A DNA stretch of 64,000 nt from Massilia pinisoli (GTDB lineage Bacteria > Pseudomonadota > Gammaproteobacteria > Burkholderiales > Burkholderiaceae_D): NCBI RefSeq assembly GCF_024753285.1, contig NZ_JANUGW010000026.1, positions 30,379 to 94,378 of the forward strand, written 5' to 3'. Positions 9,266 through 18,226 of this stretch are shown one piece after another. Positions within the stretch are counted from its first letter, which is position 1, and each line of letters starts with the position of its first letter. The notes beneath the pieces are model-generated. The model searched no databases, was not told the DNA's origin, and saw only the letters and a program-made list of their open reading frames with translations. A program made the position numbers and the translations under genes.

Positions 9266-10030
9266 TCAGCGCTGGCCCTTGCCCGTCGCCGCCCACCAGA
9301 TGCCGCCCATCAGGTGGGCCAGGTATTGCGGGTCGCGGTACATCTCGACGTTGTGGCCGAGCAGCGTGACGAACACGCGGCCCTGTTCATAACGGTGATA
9401 CCACGAGACGGGGTGGTCGCGGCCCATGCCCGTCGCGACCTGGCCCGGCCAGATGCGCGTGGGGTCGTAGCTCGATTCGTCCACGTTCAGCACGGGGTGG
9501 ATGGCGACGTTGTACGGGTTCGTCGTCTCGTACCACTCGTCGCTCCAGATCCAGCGCGGCGGGATGCCGAACGTCGCGGGGAAACCGTTGTCGACGACGT
9601 CGACGGCGGCCGTCTGCAGGAACGGATGGATCTTGACGGAGCGGCCGACGAGCTTCTCGTACCACACCCACCCGTTTGGCGGCGTGATCGCGGCGCGGTG
9701 TACGATGACGGCATTGCCGCCGCCGCGCATATACGCCTCGAAGTGCGCGCGCTGCGCCGGGTTCAGCTCCTCGCCGGGCGTGTTGAGGAAGACGACGGCC
9801 GCGTACTGCGTCAAGTCGCCGTCGAAGGCCTCGGTCTTGTTCGTGTACGTGAACTCGAACGCGTGCAGCTTGGCCAGCTTTTCCAGGCTGTCGCGCGCGA
9901 CGGGGATGTATTCGTAGTGGTACTTGTTGGGGATGGCCAGCACGAGCAGCTTGTACTGGCTGTCGGCCCGCGCGGTGGGCGTGGCCAGTACGGCTGCGGC
10001 GGCCAGCGCCGGCATGAGTTTTCTTTTCAT
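9266..10030 (-). CDS. ThuA-like domain protein, exported
   Basis: ThuA-domain protein of 254 aa (trehalose-utilisation family, glutamine-amidotransferase-like fold) with a signal peptide (LMPALAAAAVLATPTARA). The core shows the family pattern: KLLVLAIPNKYHYE at the start, FLNTPGEELN, an IVHRA strand, and YHRYEQGRVFVTLLGHN near the C-terminus. ThuA proteins act in carbohydrate metabolism, but the reaction of this subgroup is unproven. Its ATG overlaps the stop of the upstream esterase by 4 nt (ATGA), implying translational coupling. It is the last gene of the gluconate/GH55-like operon. Confidence 0.82.
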   Translation of the reverse strand: MKRKLMPALAAAAVLATPTARADSQYKLLVLAIPNKYHYEYIPVARDSLEKLAKLHAFEFTYTNKTEAFDGDLTQYAAVVFLNTPGEELNPAQRAHFEAYMRGGGNAVIVHRAAITPPNGWVWYEKLVGRSVKIHPFLQTAAVDVVDNGFPATFGIPPRWIWSDEWYETTNPYNVAIHPVLNVDESSYDPTRIWPGQVATGMGRDHPVSWYHRYEQGRVFVTLLGHNVEMYRDPQYLAHLMGGIWWAATGKGQR

Positions 10031-10932
10031 GGCGCGGGCACGCCTTCCGGCTTGCGGCCATTGCGTGGCACGAGCCAGCCCCCGTCGGACAGCCAGTCGG
10101 ACAGGCGATCGGGCCAGTGCTGCAGCGAGATGCGCTCGCCGCGCTGACCCACATTGAAGGCGTGGTCCGTGTCGGCGTACAGGTGCAGCTCGGCCGACAC
10201 GCCGGCCTTCACGAGCTGCTGATACAAGGTGAGCGTCGGCGGCATGCAGCACGTGTCGCGCGAACCCGCGACGAGGAACGCGGGCGGCGCACCGTCGACG
10301 GCCCTGGCGGGTGAGCCCAGCGGTCCGGGATACACGAGCACCTGGAAGTCCGGGCGCGCGCTCTGGCGGTCCAGCGCATCCGGTTTGCCGCGTTGCGCGG
10401 GCTCCGGATTGTCCGCGACGAGCGACACGAGCTCACCGCCGGCCGAGAAGCCCATGACGCCCACGCGCTGCGGGTCGACACCGTATTCGCCCGCATGCGC
10501 GCGCACCCAGCGCACGGCGCGGCGCAGGTCGGCCGCGCCGTCGCCGTCGATGCTGTAGCCGGGCGAGTCCGGATCGCGCGCGAGCCGGTATTTCAGCACG
10601 AAGGCCGTGACGCCCATGCGGTTCAGCAGCTTGCCCGCGACGACGCCTTCGTTCTGGAACACGAGCATGCGGTGGTCGCCGCCCGGCACGACGACGATCG
10701 CCGCGCCGTTCGCATGGCGTGCATCGGCGCGCAGCACCGTCAGCGAAGGGTCGTGCACGTTGCTGACGTAGGCGCCGTCCTTGAGCTTTTCGGGTTCGCC
10801 GTGGCGTTTTTCGGAACCGGGCGCGCCGTCCGGCCACAGTTGAAATACGGGCGGCACGGCCTGCTGCGCCAGGGCGCCGCCGGCGCAACCCAGCGCCAGC
10901 AGGAGAGTTGCGCAAAGACGCTTAGTCGACAT
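10027..10932 (-). CDS. Alpha/beta hydrolase (esterase), exported
   Basis: Secreted alpha/beta-hydrolase of 301 aa, similar in layout to acetyl-xylan-esterase/BD-FAE-like enzymes. It has a signal peptide (LCATLLLALGCAGGALAQ), an oxyanion region with VVVPGGDHRML, the nucleophile elbow GFSAGG, and a likely catalytic histidine in YADTDHAFNVG. I chose ATG 10932 because it gives the signal peptide and overlaps the previous gene's end by 11 nt. In this operon it probably removes acyl groups from a polysaccharide attacked by the neighbouring lyase-fold enzyme. The precise substrate cannot be read from sequence. Confidence 0.85.
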   Translation of the reverse strand: MSTKRLCATLLLALGCAGGALAQQAVPPVFQLWPDGAPGSEKRHGEPEKLKDGAYVSNVHDPSLTVLRADARHANGAAIVVVPGGDHRMLVFQNEGVVAGKLLNRMGVTAFVLKYRLARDPDSPGYSIDGDGAADLRRAVRWVRAHAGEYGVDPQRVGVMGFSAGGELVSLVADNPEPAQRGKPDALDRQSARPDFQVLVYPGPLGSPARAVDGAPPAFLVAGSRDTCCMPPTLTLYQQLVKAGVSAELHLYADTDHAFNVGQRGERISLQHWPDRLSDWLSDGGWLVPRNGRKPEGVPAP

Positions 10933-13900
10933 GGCTCGTGTACAGGCTGTGGTGGGTGAGGATGAAGAGGGTGCGTCCGTCGGCACCGCCGAAGACGAGT
11001 TGCAGCGGGCGTTCCGGCACGTCGATGCGGCCGCGTGCCTTGCCATCCGGGCCGACCACGAACACCTGGCCGTTCGCCACGTAGACGTTGCCGTCCGGGC
11101 CGAGCACCGCGCTCTCGCCGCCACGATCGGCGACGGGTTTCAAGTCCGTGACGGCACCACCTTGACCCATCAAGCCGCTGAACGTGCGGTTCTCGGAACC
11201 GTTCGTGAACACGACGCGCTCGCCCACGCGCGCGCTGGTGAAGCCGTGCGTGTCGAGCGTGTCGGACCAGCGGTAACCCAGGTGATCGGTCGGGCCCTGG
11301 CGCGTGACGCGGTAGGCGGGCAGCACGAGACTGCCGTCCGGCGACACGTATTCCTGCGCCTTCGGCTTCGCCACGTCGCGCGCGAACATCTCGGCCAGCG
11401 TGGTGAACTCGTAGGTCTTCGGATCGATCTGGTCCTGGAACTCGCCGTTCTGCCAGAAGTTGACGGGGATGGCCACGCGCGCATCCGCATGCGCTGCGAC
11501 GGCCGTCGGCTTAATGATCGTGACACCTTCCGGCGTCGGCGGCGCGTCCGGCTTGAATGCGTACACGGTGGCGCCTTGGCCGTAGTGCGACAGCACCATC
11601 ACGTTGCCGCTGCGGTCGATGGCGAGGTTGATGGGGTCGAGCGGCGCGTCGCGCACGATCTCCAGGCCGCGTTCGCGGCTCCACGCGTGGATGCGCTTGA
11701 AGTGGCGGTCGATGAAGAACAGCTTGCCCTTCGCGTCGACGGCGCCGCCGGCGATCGAATAAAAGCCGTCCGCGACCTTCTCGACCTTGCCCATCGGCGC
11801 GGGCGCGCTCGCCTGCGTGCCCGTGTAGTCGAGGATGGCGAACTCGCGCTCGCGCACCTGGATGTTGTGCGTGACGTCGACGATGGCGTTCTCGTACGGG
11901 TATTTCGACGCGCGCGCATACGTCGTGCAGCCGTTTTCGTCGCAGGTGGCGAAACCGCTCTCGCCGTTCACATGCACGTTGCGGAAGTGGATGTCGCTGG
12001 AGTTCGCGATGCGCACGGCCGTCAGCGCGGGCTTGATGGAGCGCGTGACGCGGTAGCCGTGGTAGTTCGCGAACAGGATGTTCTTCGAGTTGCGGATGTC
12101 GAGCGACGTGGAATCCATGCCGTCGCGGACTTCCTCTTCCGTCTGCGGTGCGTAGAACGACCAGTTCTCCACGCCGTCCAGCACGATCTCGTTGCGAATG
12201 TGGTGCTCGGCCGAGAGTTCGTACACGCGGCCAGGGGTCTTCGTGTTCGTCACGTAGAACCCGGCCTGCGCATAGCCGCTGGGCGACCAGATGCCGGTGA
12301 ACGTGCCGCCGCCGCCGTCCGTCACCCAGACGCTCGGGTACTGGCGGTCCCACCACAGGGTCGTGTCCCAGCGGTCGGTCTTCTTGTACGGATCGGCGCG
12401 CGTGCCGTCGTACAGACGCGTGCCGTGGCCGCCCTGGATGCGCACGTCGTCCACGAGGGATTGCTCGCCCGCGCGCCACAGCAGGGCGACGGCGCGGTTG
12501 TTCACTTCACCCGTCGCGAGGCCGATGCCGGACACGATGCCCGCGCCGCCACGCGCGCTTTCGAGCAGCGCCTTCGGCGTGTCGACACCCTGGAACAGCG
12601 GGGAGCCGTTCGGCAGCACGAGCTGCGTCAGGCCCGGATGCAGGCCGACGATCACGGTGTCCGGCTTCATGCGGATCGTGTCGTTGACCATGTAGAAGCC
12701 CTGCGGCAGGTAGACGACGTGGTGGCTGTCGATGGCTTTCTGGATGGCGGCCGTGTCGTCCGCGCGGCCGTCGCCCTGCGCGCCGAATTTGCGCACGTTG
12801 GCCCATTCCTTCGTCGGCGGCAGCGGCTTCAACACGCGCCGAGGCGTGGCCTTCGTGTTCACAGGCGCCGTCTTGTACACGGTCGTGAAATGGCCCGGTA
12901 CGCCCAGCTGCTCCAGCTTCATGCCGTACTCGAGTTCCGTGACTTCGTACGCGCGGCCCGCGCCGGCGAGGGTCTTGCCGCTGTCGCGAAAGCGCGCGAA
13001 CGTGGGCACGTTCTGCGCGGACGCATGCTCGAAGGCGATTTGCGTGTAGACGTTGTCCTCGTTGCTGATGACGACGGCGGCCTTCGGCACGTTCTCGAAG
13101 CGGACGTTCTTCGCGTACAACCAGTCGCCGTAGCCGCGGTCGATGTCGATGCCGATCGGTGTGTCGCGGATGTCGACGTTGTCCAGCGTGAGCCCGGCCT
13201 CGTGCTCGCGGATGGCGGCGTCGCGCTGGCCGTCGAACGCGGCGTCGACGAGCGTGAACTGCCACGCGGGCGACGTCTTCTCCGCGAGGATGCCGTAGCG
13301 GCCGCCGTGGAATTTGAGGTCGTACGCGATATTCCCCACGTGGTACACGCCTGCGAGGCCGCTGCCGATGTGGAAGTCGATGTGCGACAGGTTCGAGTGC
13401 TGCGCCGTGTGCATGCGCACGCCGGTGGCGGCCGGGTTGCCGTCGCCGATCTCGAAGTCCACGTTCGACAGCACGGAATAGAAGGTGGCGGAGTTCGCGT
13501 CGCGCACGTCGTGCTGCGCGCCGACGGCGCCCACGACGGGCATCGGCACCTTGCCGACCGTGTACTGGTCGCCCCCGGTGAAGATCACCATGTTCGCGAC
13601 GCCCTGCTGGAAGCCCGGCGTCTTCGGCGCCAGCACGAACACGGGCCGCGTCGCGCCCACGCCGTACACGCGCACGGCGAGCGGGATCAGGATGCTCTTC
13701 GTGATGCGGTAGCGGCCGGACGGCAGGAACACGACGCCGCCTTCGCCCTTGTTGGCGGCGGCGTCGATGGCTTGCTGGATGGCGGCGCTGTCGTCCGTCT
13801 TGCCGTCACCTTGCGCATGCACGACGACGGCATGCGGATCGTCGGGCATGGTCTGGAACGCTGACACGGACGCCGCCTGGCCGGGCGCGGCGCATGCGAG

Positions 13901-13951
13901 GAGGGCCGCCGCCGCGAGTGCGCGCGGCAGCGGGAATAGCGTAGTCTTCAT
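10922..13951 (-). CDS. Two-domain pectate-lyase-fold/GH55-like protein
   Basis: Large exported protein of 1009 aa with a signal peptide (PRALAAAALLACAAPGQA). It carries two copies of a pectate-lyase-3/GH55-type beta-helix start: AQGDGKTDDSAAIQQAID with VVFLPSGRYRI near residues 45-85, and FGAQGDGRADDTAAIQKAID with VVYLPQGFYMV near the middle. The last quarter has repeated short beta segments (KLFFIDRHFKRIHAWSRERG, GPDGNVYVANGQ) resembling an SMP-30/NHL-type propeller. The tandem helix layout recalls GH55 exo-beta-1,3-glucanases, but a lyase or other hydrolase is possible. The adjoining GntP and gluconokinase genes suggest that the released product includes an aldonic acid. Confidence 0.8.
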   Translation of the reverse strand: MKTTLFPLPRALAAAALLACAAPGQAASVSAFQTMPDDPHAVVVHAQGDGKTDDSAAIQQAIDAAANKGEGGVVFLPSGRYRITKSILIPLAVRVYGVGATRPVFVLAPKTPGFQQGVANMVIFTGGDQYTVGKVPMPVVGAVGAQHDVRDANSATFYSVLSNVDFEIGDGNPAATGVRMHTAQHSNLSHIDFHIGSGLAGVYHVGNIAYDLKFHGGRYGILAEKTSPAWQFTLVDAAFDGQRDAAIREHEAGLTLDNVDIRDTPIGIDIDRGYGDWLYAKNVRFENVPKAAVVISNEDNVYTQIAFEHASAQNVPTFARFRDSGKTLAGAGRAYEVTELEYGMKLEQLGVPGHFTTVYKTAPVNTKATPRRVLKPLPPTKEWANVRKFGAQGDGRADDTAAIQKAIDSHHVVYLPQGFYMVNDTIRMKPDTVIVGLHPGLTQLVLPNGSPLFQGVDTPKALLESARGGAGIVSGIGLATGEVNNRAVALLWRAGEQSLVDDVRIQGGHGTRLYDGTRADPYKKTDRWDTTLWWDRQYPSVWVTDGGGGTFTGIWSPSGYAQAGFYVTNTKTPGRVYELSAEHHIRNEIVLDGVENWSFYAPQTEEEVRDGMDSTSLDIRNSKNILFANYHGYRVTRSIKPALTAVRIANSSDIHFRNVHVNGESGFATCDENGCTTYARASKYPYENAIVDVTHNIQVREREFAILDYTGTQASAPAPMGKVEKVADGFYSIAGGAVDAKGKLFFIDRHFKRIHAWSRERGLEIVRDAPLDPINLAIDRSGNVMVLSHYGQGATVYAFKPDAPPTPEGVTIIKPTAVAAHADARVAIPVNFWQNGEFQDQIDPKTYEFTTLAEMFARDVAKPKAQEYVSPDGSLVLPAYRVTRQGPTDHLGYRWSDTLDTHGFTSARVGERVVFTNGSENRTFSGLMGQGGAVTDLKPVADRGGESAVLGPDGNVYVANGQVFVVGPDGKARGRIDVPERPLQLVFGGADGRTLFILTHHSLYTSHVD

Positions 13952-13968
13952 GGTTGTTATCCTTATTC

Positions 13969-15285
13969 TCAGGCGACGAACAGCGACAGCAGCATCACGA
14001 ACAGCAGTCCGAACACGCCGACGAGGGTCTCCATCATCGTCCACGAGCGGAACGTATCCCGGAGCGACAGGCCGAAGTATTCCTTGAACATCCAGAAGCC
14101 CGAATCGTTCACGTGACTGAACATCAGGCTCCCGGCACCGACGGCCAGTACCATCAGGTTCGGATTGACGCCGGAGCTTTGCACGAGCGGCCCGACGACG
14201 CCGGCCGCCGTGATGCCGGCCACCGTGGCGGAGCCCAGGCAGACGCGGATGAGTGTAGCGACGGCCCAGCCGAGCAGCAGCGGCGGCACCGGCAGGTGTG
14301 CCAGCTGCGTACCCAGTTCCGCACTGACGCCGGACTGCGTCAGCACTTCCTTCAGGCCGCCGGCGCCCGCGATGATCATCAGGATCGGCGAGATCTCGCG
14401 CAGCGCGCCCGCGGCGCTGTCCGTCACCCGGGCGAACGGCAGGCCGCGGCCGATGCCCAGCGTGACGGCCGCGACGCCGTACGACAGCAGCATCACGACG
14501 AGCGGGCTCGCAAGAAAGCCGAGCGGTTTCGACAGGTCCGGGCGGACGAGGGTGACGAGCGTGAGGGCGCCCAGCAGCACGACGGGCAGCAGCGCCGTCG
14601 CGAAGCTATTGAAGGTGCCGGGCAGTTCGCTGTCCGGCACGTCCTGCTGCGCGCTGCGGAACATTGGCGCGGGCTCGCCGCGGATGTGCTTCAGCGACAT
14701 CGCGAAGATCGGCCCCGCGATGATGAGGGTCGGGATCGCGACGACGAGGCCATACAACAACGTCTTGCCCATGTCCGCGTGGACGGCGACGACGAGCGCC
14801 GTCGCGGACGGGTGCGGCGGCAGGAAGCCGTGCGCGATCGACAGGCCCGCCAGCAGCGGCATGCCGAGCGCCACGGCCGGCCGGCCCGACTGGACCACGA
14901 GCGAGAAGATCAGCGGGATCATCAGCACGAAGCCGACGTTGTAGTAAAGGGGGAGGCCGACGACGAAGCCGGTGACGGTCATCGCGATCGGGAGACGGTG
15001 CATGCCGAGTTTATCGACGAGGCTCGTGGCGATGCGCCGGGCTGCGCCGGTGTCGGCGATCAGCTTGCCGAAGATGGCGCCCAGGCAGATCACGACGACG
15101 AGGGACCCGAGCAGGTCACCGATCCCCTTTTCGATGGCGCCCGGGATCTTCGCGGCGGGCATCCCGAGCATCAAGGCGGCGACGATGGCCGCGACGACGA
15201 ATGCGATCAGCGGCTGAATCTTGCCCCACGCGATCATCACCGTCAGCAGGCCCACGGCCAGCAATACGGACAGGAGATTCCACAT
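13969..15285 (-). CDS. GntP-family gluconate/aldonate permease
   Basis: Inner-membrane H+ symporter of the GntP family, 438 aa with about 12 hydrophobic segments. Family signatures include GFVVGLPLYYNVGFVLMIPL, HGFLPPHPSATALV in the middle and GSLMFSHVNDSGFW near the end. I placed the start at ATG 15285 (MWNLLSVLLAVG), where the first transmembrane helix begins; the longer frame adds only a charged stretch. It lies 17 nt upstream of the GH55-like gene on the same strand and follows gluconokinase, so it probably imports gluconate or a related sugar acid released outside the cell. Confidence 0.92.
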   Translation of the reverse strand: MWNLLSVLLAVGLLTVMIAWGKIQPLIAFVVAAIVAALMLGMPAAKIPGAIEKGIGDLLGSLVVVICLGAIFGKLIADTGAARRIATSLVDKLGMHRLPIAMTVTGFVVGLPLYYNVGFVLMIPLIFSLVVQSGRPAVALGMPLLAGLSIAHGFLPPHPSATALVVAVHADMGKTLLYGLVVAIPTLIIAGPIFAMSLKHIRGEPAPMFRSAQQDVPDSELPGTFNSFATALLPVVLLGALTLVTLVRPDLSKPLGFLASPLVVMLLSYGVAAVTLGIGRGLPFARVTDSAAGALREISPILMIIAGAGGLKEVLTQSGVSAELGTQLAHLPVPPLLLGWAVATLIRVCLGSATVAGITAAGVVGPLVQSSGVNPNLMVLAVGAGSLMFSHVNDSGFWMFKEYFGLSLRDTFRSWTMMETLVGVFGLLFVMLLSLFVA

Positions 15286-15296
15286 GGCGGCCTCCG

Positions 15297-15395
15297 TCAG
15301 ACGTCGTGGCGCGGACTGCCTTGCGGGGCGGCCGGCATGCCGCATGCGCTGGCGCTGGCGAGGTTGGTCAGGGGCCGTTGTCGTTGTGTAGGCAT
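15297..15395 (-). CDS. Possible 32-aa small ORF between gntK and gntP
   Basis: ATG 15395 is preceded by GGAGACACC, a good ribosome site, and encodes 32 residues (MPTQRQRPLTNLASAS...) ending 11 nt before gntP. I recognise no family. It may be a leader coupling translation into gntP, a remnant of a deleted gene, or chance. Confidence 0.25.
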   Translation of the reverse strand: MPTQRQRPLTNLASASACGMPAAPQGSPRHDV

Positions 15396-15489
15396 GGTGT
15401 CTCCATTGTTGGTGTAGGTGGCGTGCCGCCTCGGTGGTGGGCGGCTGGGCCGGGATGCGACGACGCTTTGCTGCGGTGATGCCGTGTGT

Positions 15490-16032
15490 TCAGTCCTTCC
15501 TGTGAGTCGATGCGATGATGCTGGCCACCAGCGCATCCGGTGGCTGGGTCGTGTCCAAGGTGAGGCCTGCCTCGCCGGGCTGCAGGGGCTCGAGGTCGCG
15601 CAACTGGCTGTCCAGCAGCGAGATCGGCATGTAATGGCCGATCCGGGTTTGCATGCGCGCGGCGATCATGCCGCGCGGACCTTGCAAGTGGGCGAAGCGC
15701 AGGTCCGGATCGGCCTGGCGCAGCAGGTCGCGGTAGCGCCGCTTGAGCGCCGAGCATGACACGACGATGCCTTCGCCCCGTGCGCGCGCCGCGCCGATCT
15801 CGCGCGCCAGCGCCTGCAGCCAGCCGGCGCGGTCGTCGTCCGTCAGCGGCTCGCCGGCCGACATCTTGATCACGTTCGGTGCAGGGTGGTAGGCGTCACC
15901 CTCGATGAAGGCAACGCCGAACGCCTGCGCGAGGGCTGCGCCGACGGTGCTCTTGCCGCATCCGCAGACGCCCATGATGACCCAGCGGCGCCCATTGCCC
16001 GGCTGGTCGGCTATATCGCTTGGTGGTGCCAT
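15490..16032 (-). CDS. gntK: Gluconokinase
   Basis: Gluconokinase of 180 aa (ATP + D-gluconate to 6-phosphogluconate), cytoplasmic. It has the P-loop GVCGCGKST near residue 21, the GDAYHP gluconate-site motif, the MSAGEPLTDDDR segment and the CSALKRRYRDLLR motif characteristic of the family. It is the first gene of the minus-strand operon and is separated from gntP by about 200 nt. Operator-like palindromes upstream (16064-16077 and 16223-16236) suggest control by a LacI/GntR-type repressor not encoded in the window. Confidence 0.93.
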   Translation of the reverse strand: MAPPSDIADQPGNGRRWVIMGVCGCGKSTVGAALAQAFGVAFIEGDAYHPAPNVIKMSAGEPLTDDDRAGWLQALAREIGAARARGEGIVVSCSALKRRYRDLLRQADPDLRFAHLQGPRGMIAARMQTRIGHYMPISLLDSQLRDLEPLQPGEAGLTLDTTQPPDALVASIIASTHRKD

Positions 16033-16063
16033 GCTGTCTCTCTTTCCGTCAATTCGAAGCGAC

Positions 16064-16077
16064 CGTTAGCGCTATCA
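16064..16077. promoter_or_regulatory. Operator half-perfect copy upstream of gntK
   Basis: CGTTAGCGCTATCA shares 12 of 14 bases with the perfect palindrome at 16223-16236, including the whole core TAGCGCTATCA. It lies about 32 nt before the gntK start, where a repressor would block RNA polymerase. Confidence 0.55.
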
Positions 16078-16222
16078 TTTGCGCTAAGTCTTCAATATGG
16101 CGGTGGATTTGTAAAGGGTTATTCGTGCTGCATAGCGAAACGGGAGCATGTGCCGGTCCGGTTACGCGCCTGGGATGAGGTGTGGATGCTTGCCGTTTCA
16201 GAGGGAAACGACCGGCGTGCCT

Positions 16223-16236
16223 TGATAGCGCTATCA
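16223..16236. promoter_or_regulatory. Perfect 14-bp palindromic operator
   Basis: TGATAGCGCTATCA is a perfect palindrome of the LacI-family operator type (central GC). A second copy lies 159 bp away next to gntK, a spacing that permits DNA looping. The remainder of the 16033-16404 gap holds no convincing gene; it is the promoter region of the gnt operon. Confidence 0.65.
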
Positions 16237-16404
16237 TTGATGCATGGCGGCATGAATAGGTAAGGTGTGGCGTTTACGACACCATTGCGTGGACGCGTCA
16301 GATAGTTGGACGACTCCCGCTCTCGCATCGCACGCCGGATGCAGGACTCATCAGTTGCAACTAACCGACTTCATGACGCGCGACCTGTGGGCTGTAAAGC
16401 GCGC

Positions 16405-17523
16405 TCAGCCGGGCGGGGACGTGGGCGTGGCCGCGCTCGTGATCTTGGCCCGGTGCAGCCGTATCTGCATGGCGACCATCCTCAGGGCAGCCAGGAAAGG
16501 TACGGACAGGAAGATGCCCGAGACCCCTGCCAGCTCCTCGCCGGCGAGCAGGCCGAACACGACGAGGATCGGCGGCACGTCCACACCTTCGCTCATCAGG
16601 TAAGGGTTCAGCATGTAGTCCTGGAAGATCCGGTACGCGGCGATGAAGGCGACGACCCAGCCGACGTGCTCGTAGCCGCTGAACAGGGCCACGCCCACGA
16701 TGGCGGCCGCCGCAACGAGCGGACCCAGCACGGGGATCACTTCGAGCAAGGCTGCGATGGCGGCCAGCAGCAGCGCGAACGGCACGCCCATCAGCGACAG
16801 CACGAGCCCATAGACGATCAATGTCGCCAGCGACAGCAGGGCCAGCGCCCGCACATAGCTCGACAGCACCGTGTTCAGGCCGTGCAGCACGCCGGTCCAA
16901 AAGGGGCCGTTGCGGCGGTGGCTCACCGTCACGAGCAATTCGTCGAAGACGGGTGCCTGCAGGATCATCAGGAAGCTCAGGATCGGCACGACGACGACGT
17001 AGATCAGGTTGCCGGCCAGGTGCATGAGCCCGGCGCCGATATTGCGCATGAACGGCATCGCCTGCGACGAGCCGCCCTGGAGCAGGTCGCGCAGGAACCC
17101 GGCGAGGCGCGCGCGCAAAGGTTCGAGCACGCCGGGCAGCGGCAGCCGCCGTTCCAGGGTCGCGGGGTCGAGCAGCGTCGGCAGCTGCTGTGCCAGCGTC
17201 GTCGCCTGCTCGGCCACCTGGTTGCCGAACAGCGCGACGGCCAGCGCGACGAGCGCCACGACGACGAGGTACACGAGGCCCAGCAGGGGCATGCGCGGAA
17301 CGCGGCCACCCACGACGCGCTGGGCCAGCACGAACAGCGGGTAGATGAGGTAGCTGAACAGGACGGCGATCAGCATCACCAGCAGGGTCGTCCGCACGAG
17401 GAAGACGCCATACAAGCCTGCCACGACCAGCGCGGCCGTCCACACCACGCGGGCCGTACGCGCATCGATACCGAACACGGGGCCTCCCTGACCATGGGCC
17501 GTCGTCGCGGCCGTTGTCGGCAT
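16405..17523 (-). CDS. AI-2E family (PerM-type) membrane protein
   Basis: Polytopic inner-membrane protein of 372 aa with the AI-2E transporter (PerM/TqsA) family layout: a pair of N-terminal helices (VVWTAALVVAGLYGVFLVRTT), a soluble linker, then closely spaced helices around residues 165-350. The conserved stretch GLVLSLMGVPFALLLAAIAALLEVIPVLGPLVAA and the LNPYLMSEGV segment are typical. Members range from autoinducer-2 exporters to Na+/H+ antiporters, so the substrate is open. The gene stands alone and ends 370 nt from the divergent gnt promoter region. Confidence 0.9.
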   Translation of the reverse strand: MPTTAATTAHGQGGPVFGIDARTARVVWTAALVVAGLYGVFLVRTTLLVMLIAVLFSYLIYPLFVLAQRVVGGRVPRMPLLGLVYLVVVALVALAVALFGNQVAEQATTLAQQLPTLLDPATLERRLPLPGVLEPLRARLAGFLRDLLQGGSSQAMPFMRNIGAGLMHLAGNLIYVVVVPILSFLMILQAPVFDELLVTVSHRRNGPFWTGVLHGLNTVLSSYVRALALLSLATLIVYGLVLSLMGVPFALLLAAIAALLEVIPVLGPLVAAAAIVGVALFSGYEHVGWVVAFIAAYRIFQDYMLNPYLMSEGVDVPPILVVFGLLAGEELAGVSGIFLSVPFLAALRMVAMQIRLHRAKITSAATPTSPPG

Positions 17524-17638
17524 GATACGGCGACGGCCGCATCGCTGGCGCGCAGCTCGGCAGCACGGTTGTCCCGTGCCGGTCCGCGCAGGGGCATGGT
17601 GCTACAGTGGGCGTGCATGGGAAACGAAAGGAGGCGAC

Positions 17639-18202
17639 GTGAATCGCAGCTATCGTTGGGCAACGGAAAAGAGCGGCGGCCTCGAGCATGTCGAGCTGGC
17701 GATCGGCGACACCGGCGTGACGGCGGAAAGTGTCCTCATCGGCCCCGCGGGCGGCAGCTTGTTCGCCTGCAGTTATGCATTGCAATGCGACGAGCATTGG
17801 CGAGTGCGCAGCCTCGACGTGCACGTCGCCGGCCGCGGCACGGTACGCCTGCGCGCCGATGGTGCCGGCAACTGGACCGACGCCGACGGCACGCCGCTGC
17901 CGGCCCTGCAGGGCTGCATCGACGTCGACGTGTCGTGCAGCCCGTTCACGAACACGCTGCCGATCCGCCGCCTGGGCGACAGCCTGCGCCAGCGCCAGGA
18001 AATCCGCGTCGCGTACGTCGACTTGCCCGAGCTCGACGTCCAGCCCGTGTCGCAGGCGTACACGGCGCGGCCTTACACGGGCGCGGCGCCGGACCACGTG
18101 CTGTTCGAAAGCCTGTCTCGCCCGTTCTCCGCGGAGCTCGAGGTCGACGGCGAAGGCCTCGTGCTGCGCTATGAGGACATGTTCACGCGCGTCGCGGGCT
18201 GA
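17639..18202 (+). CDS. Putative glycolipid-binding-like protein
   Basis: Cytosolic-looking protein of 187 aa, no signal peptide or membrane segment. It begins at GTG 17639 after AAAGGAGG (17627-17634). The pattern of a central CSPFTNTLPIRRL followed by IRVAYVDLPELDVQPVSQAYT and a C-terminal DHVLFESL resembles the putative glycolipid-binding family (PF06475, structurally related to PA1994). No function has been shown for these proteins. It stands between convergent neighbours, so it is probably a single-gene unit. Confidence 0.75.
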   Translation: MNRSYRWATEKSGGLEHVELAIGDTGVTAESVLIGPAGGSLFACSYALQCDEHWRVRSLDVHVAGRGTVRLRADGAGNWTDADGTPLPALQGCIDVDVSCSPFTNTLPIRRLGDSLRQRQEIRVAYVDLPELDVQPVSQAYTARPYTGAAPDHVLFESLSRPFSAELEVDGEGLVLRYEDMFTRVAG

Positions 18203-18226
18203 GCGGCTTGCCCTGTCCGGCCAGCC

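Noticed and set aside
10931..13864. Long plus-strand reading frame opposite the GH55-like gene
   Set aside because: It is an Arg/Val/His-rich mirror of a high-GC gene with no domain, signal or ribosome site; the minus-strand protein has clear families.
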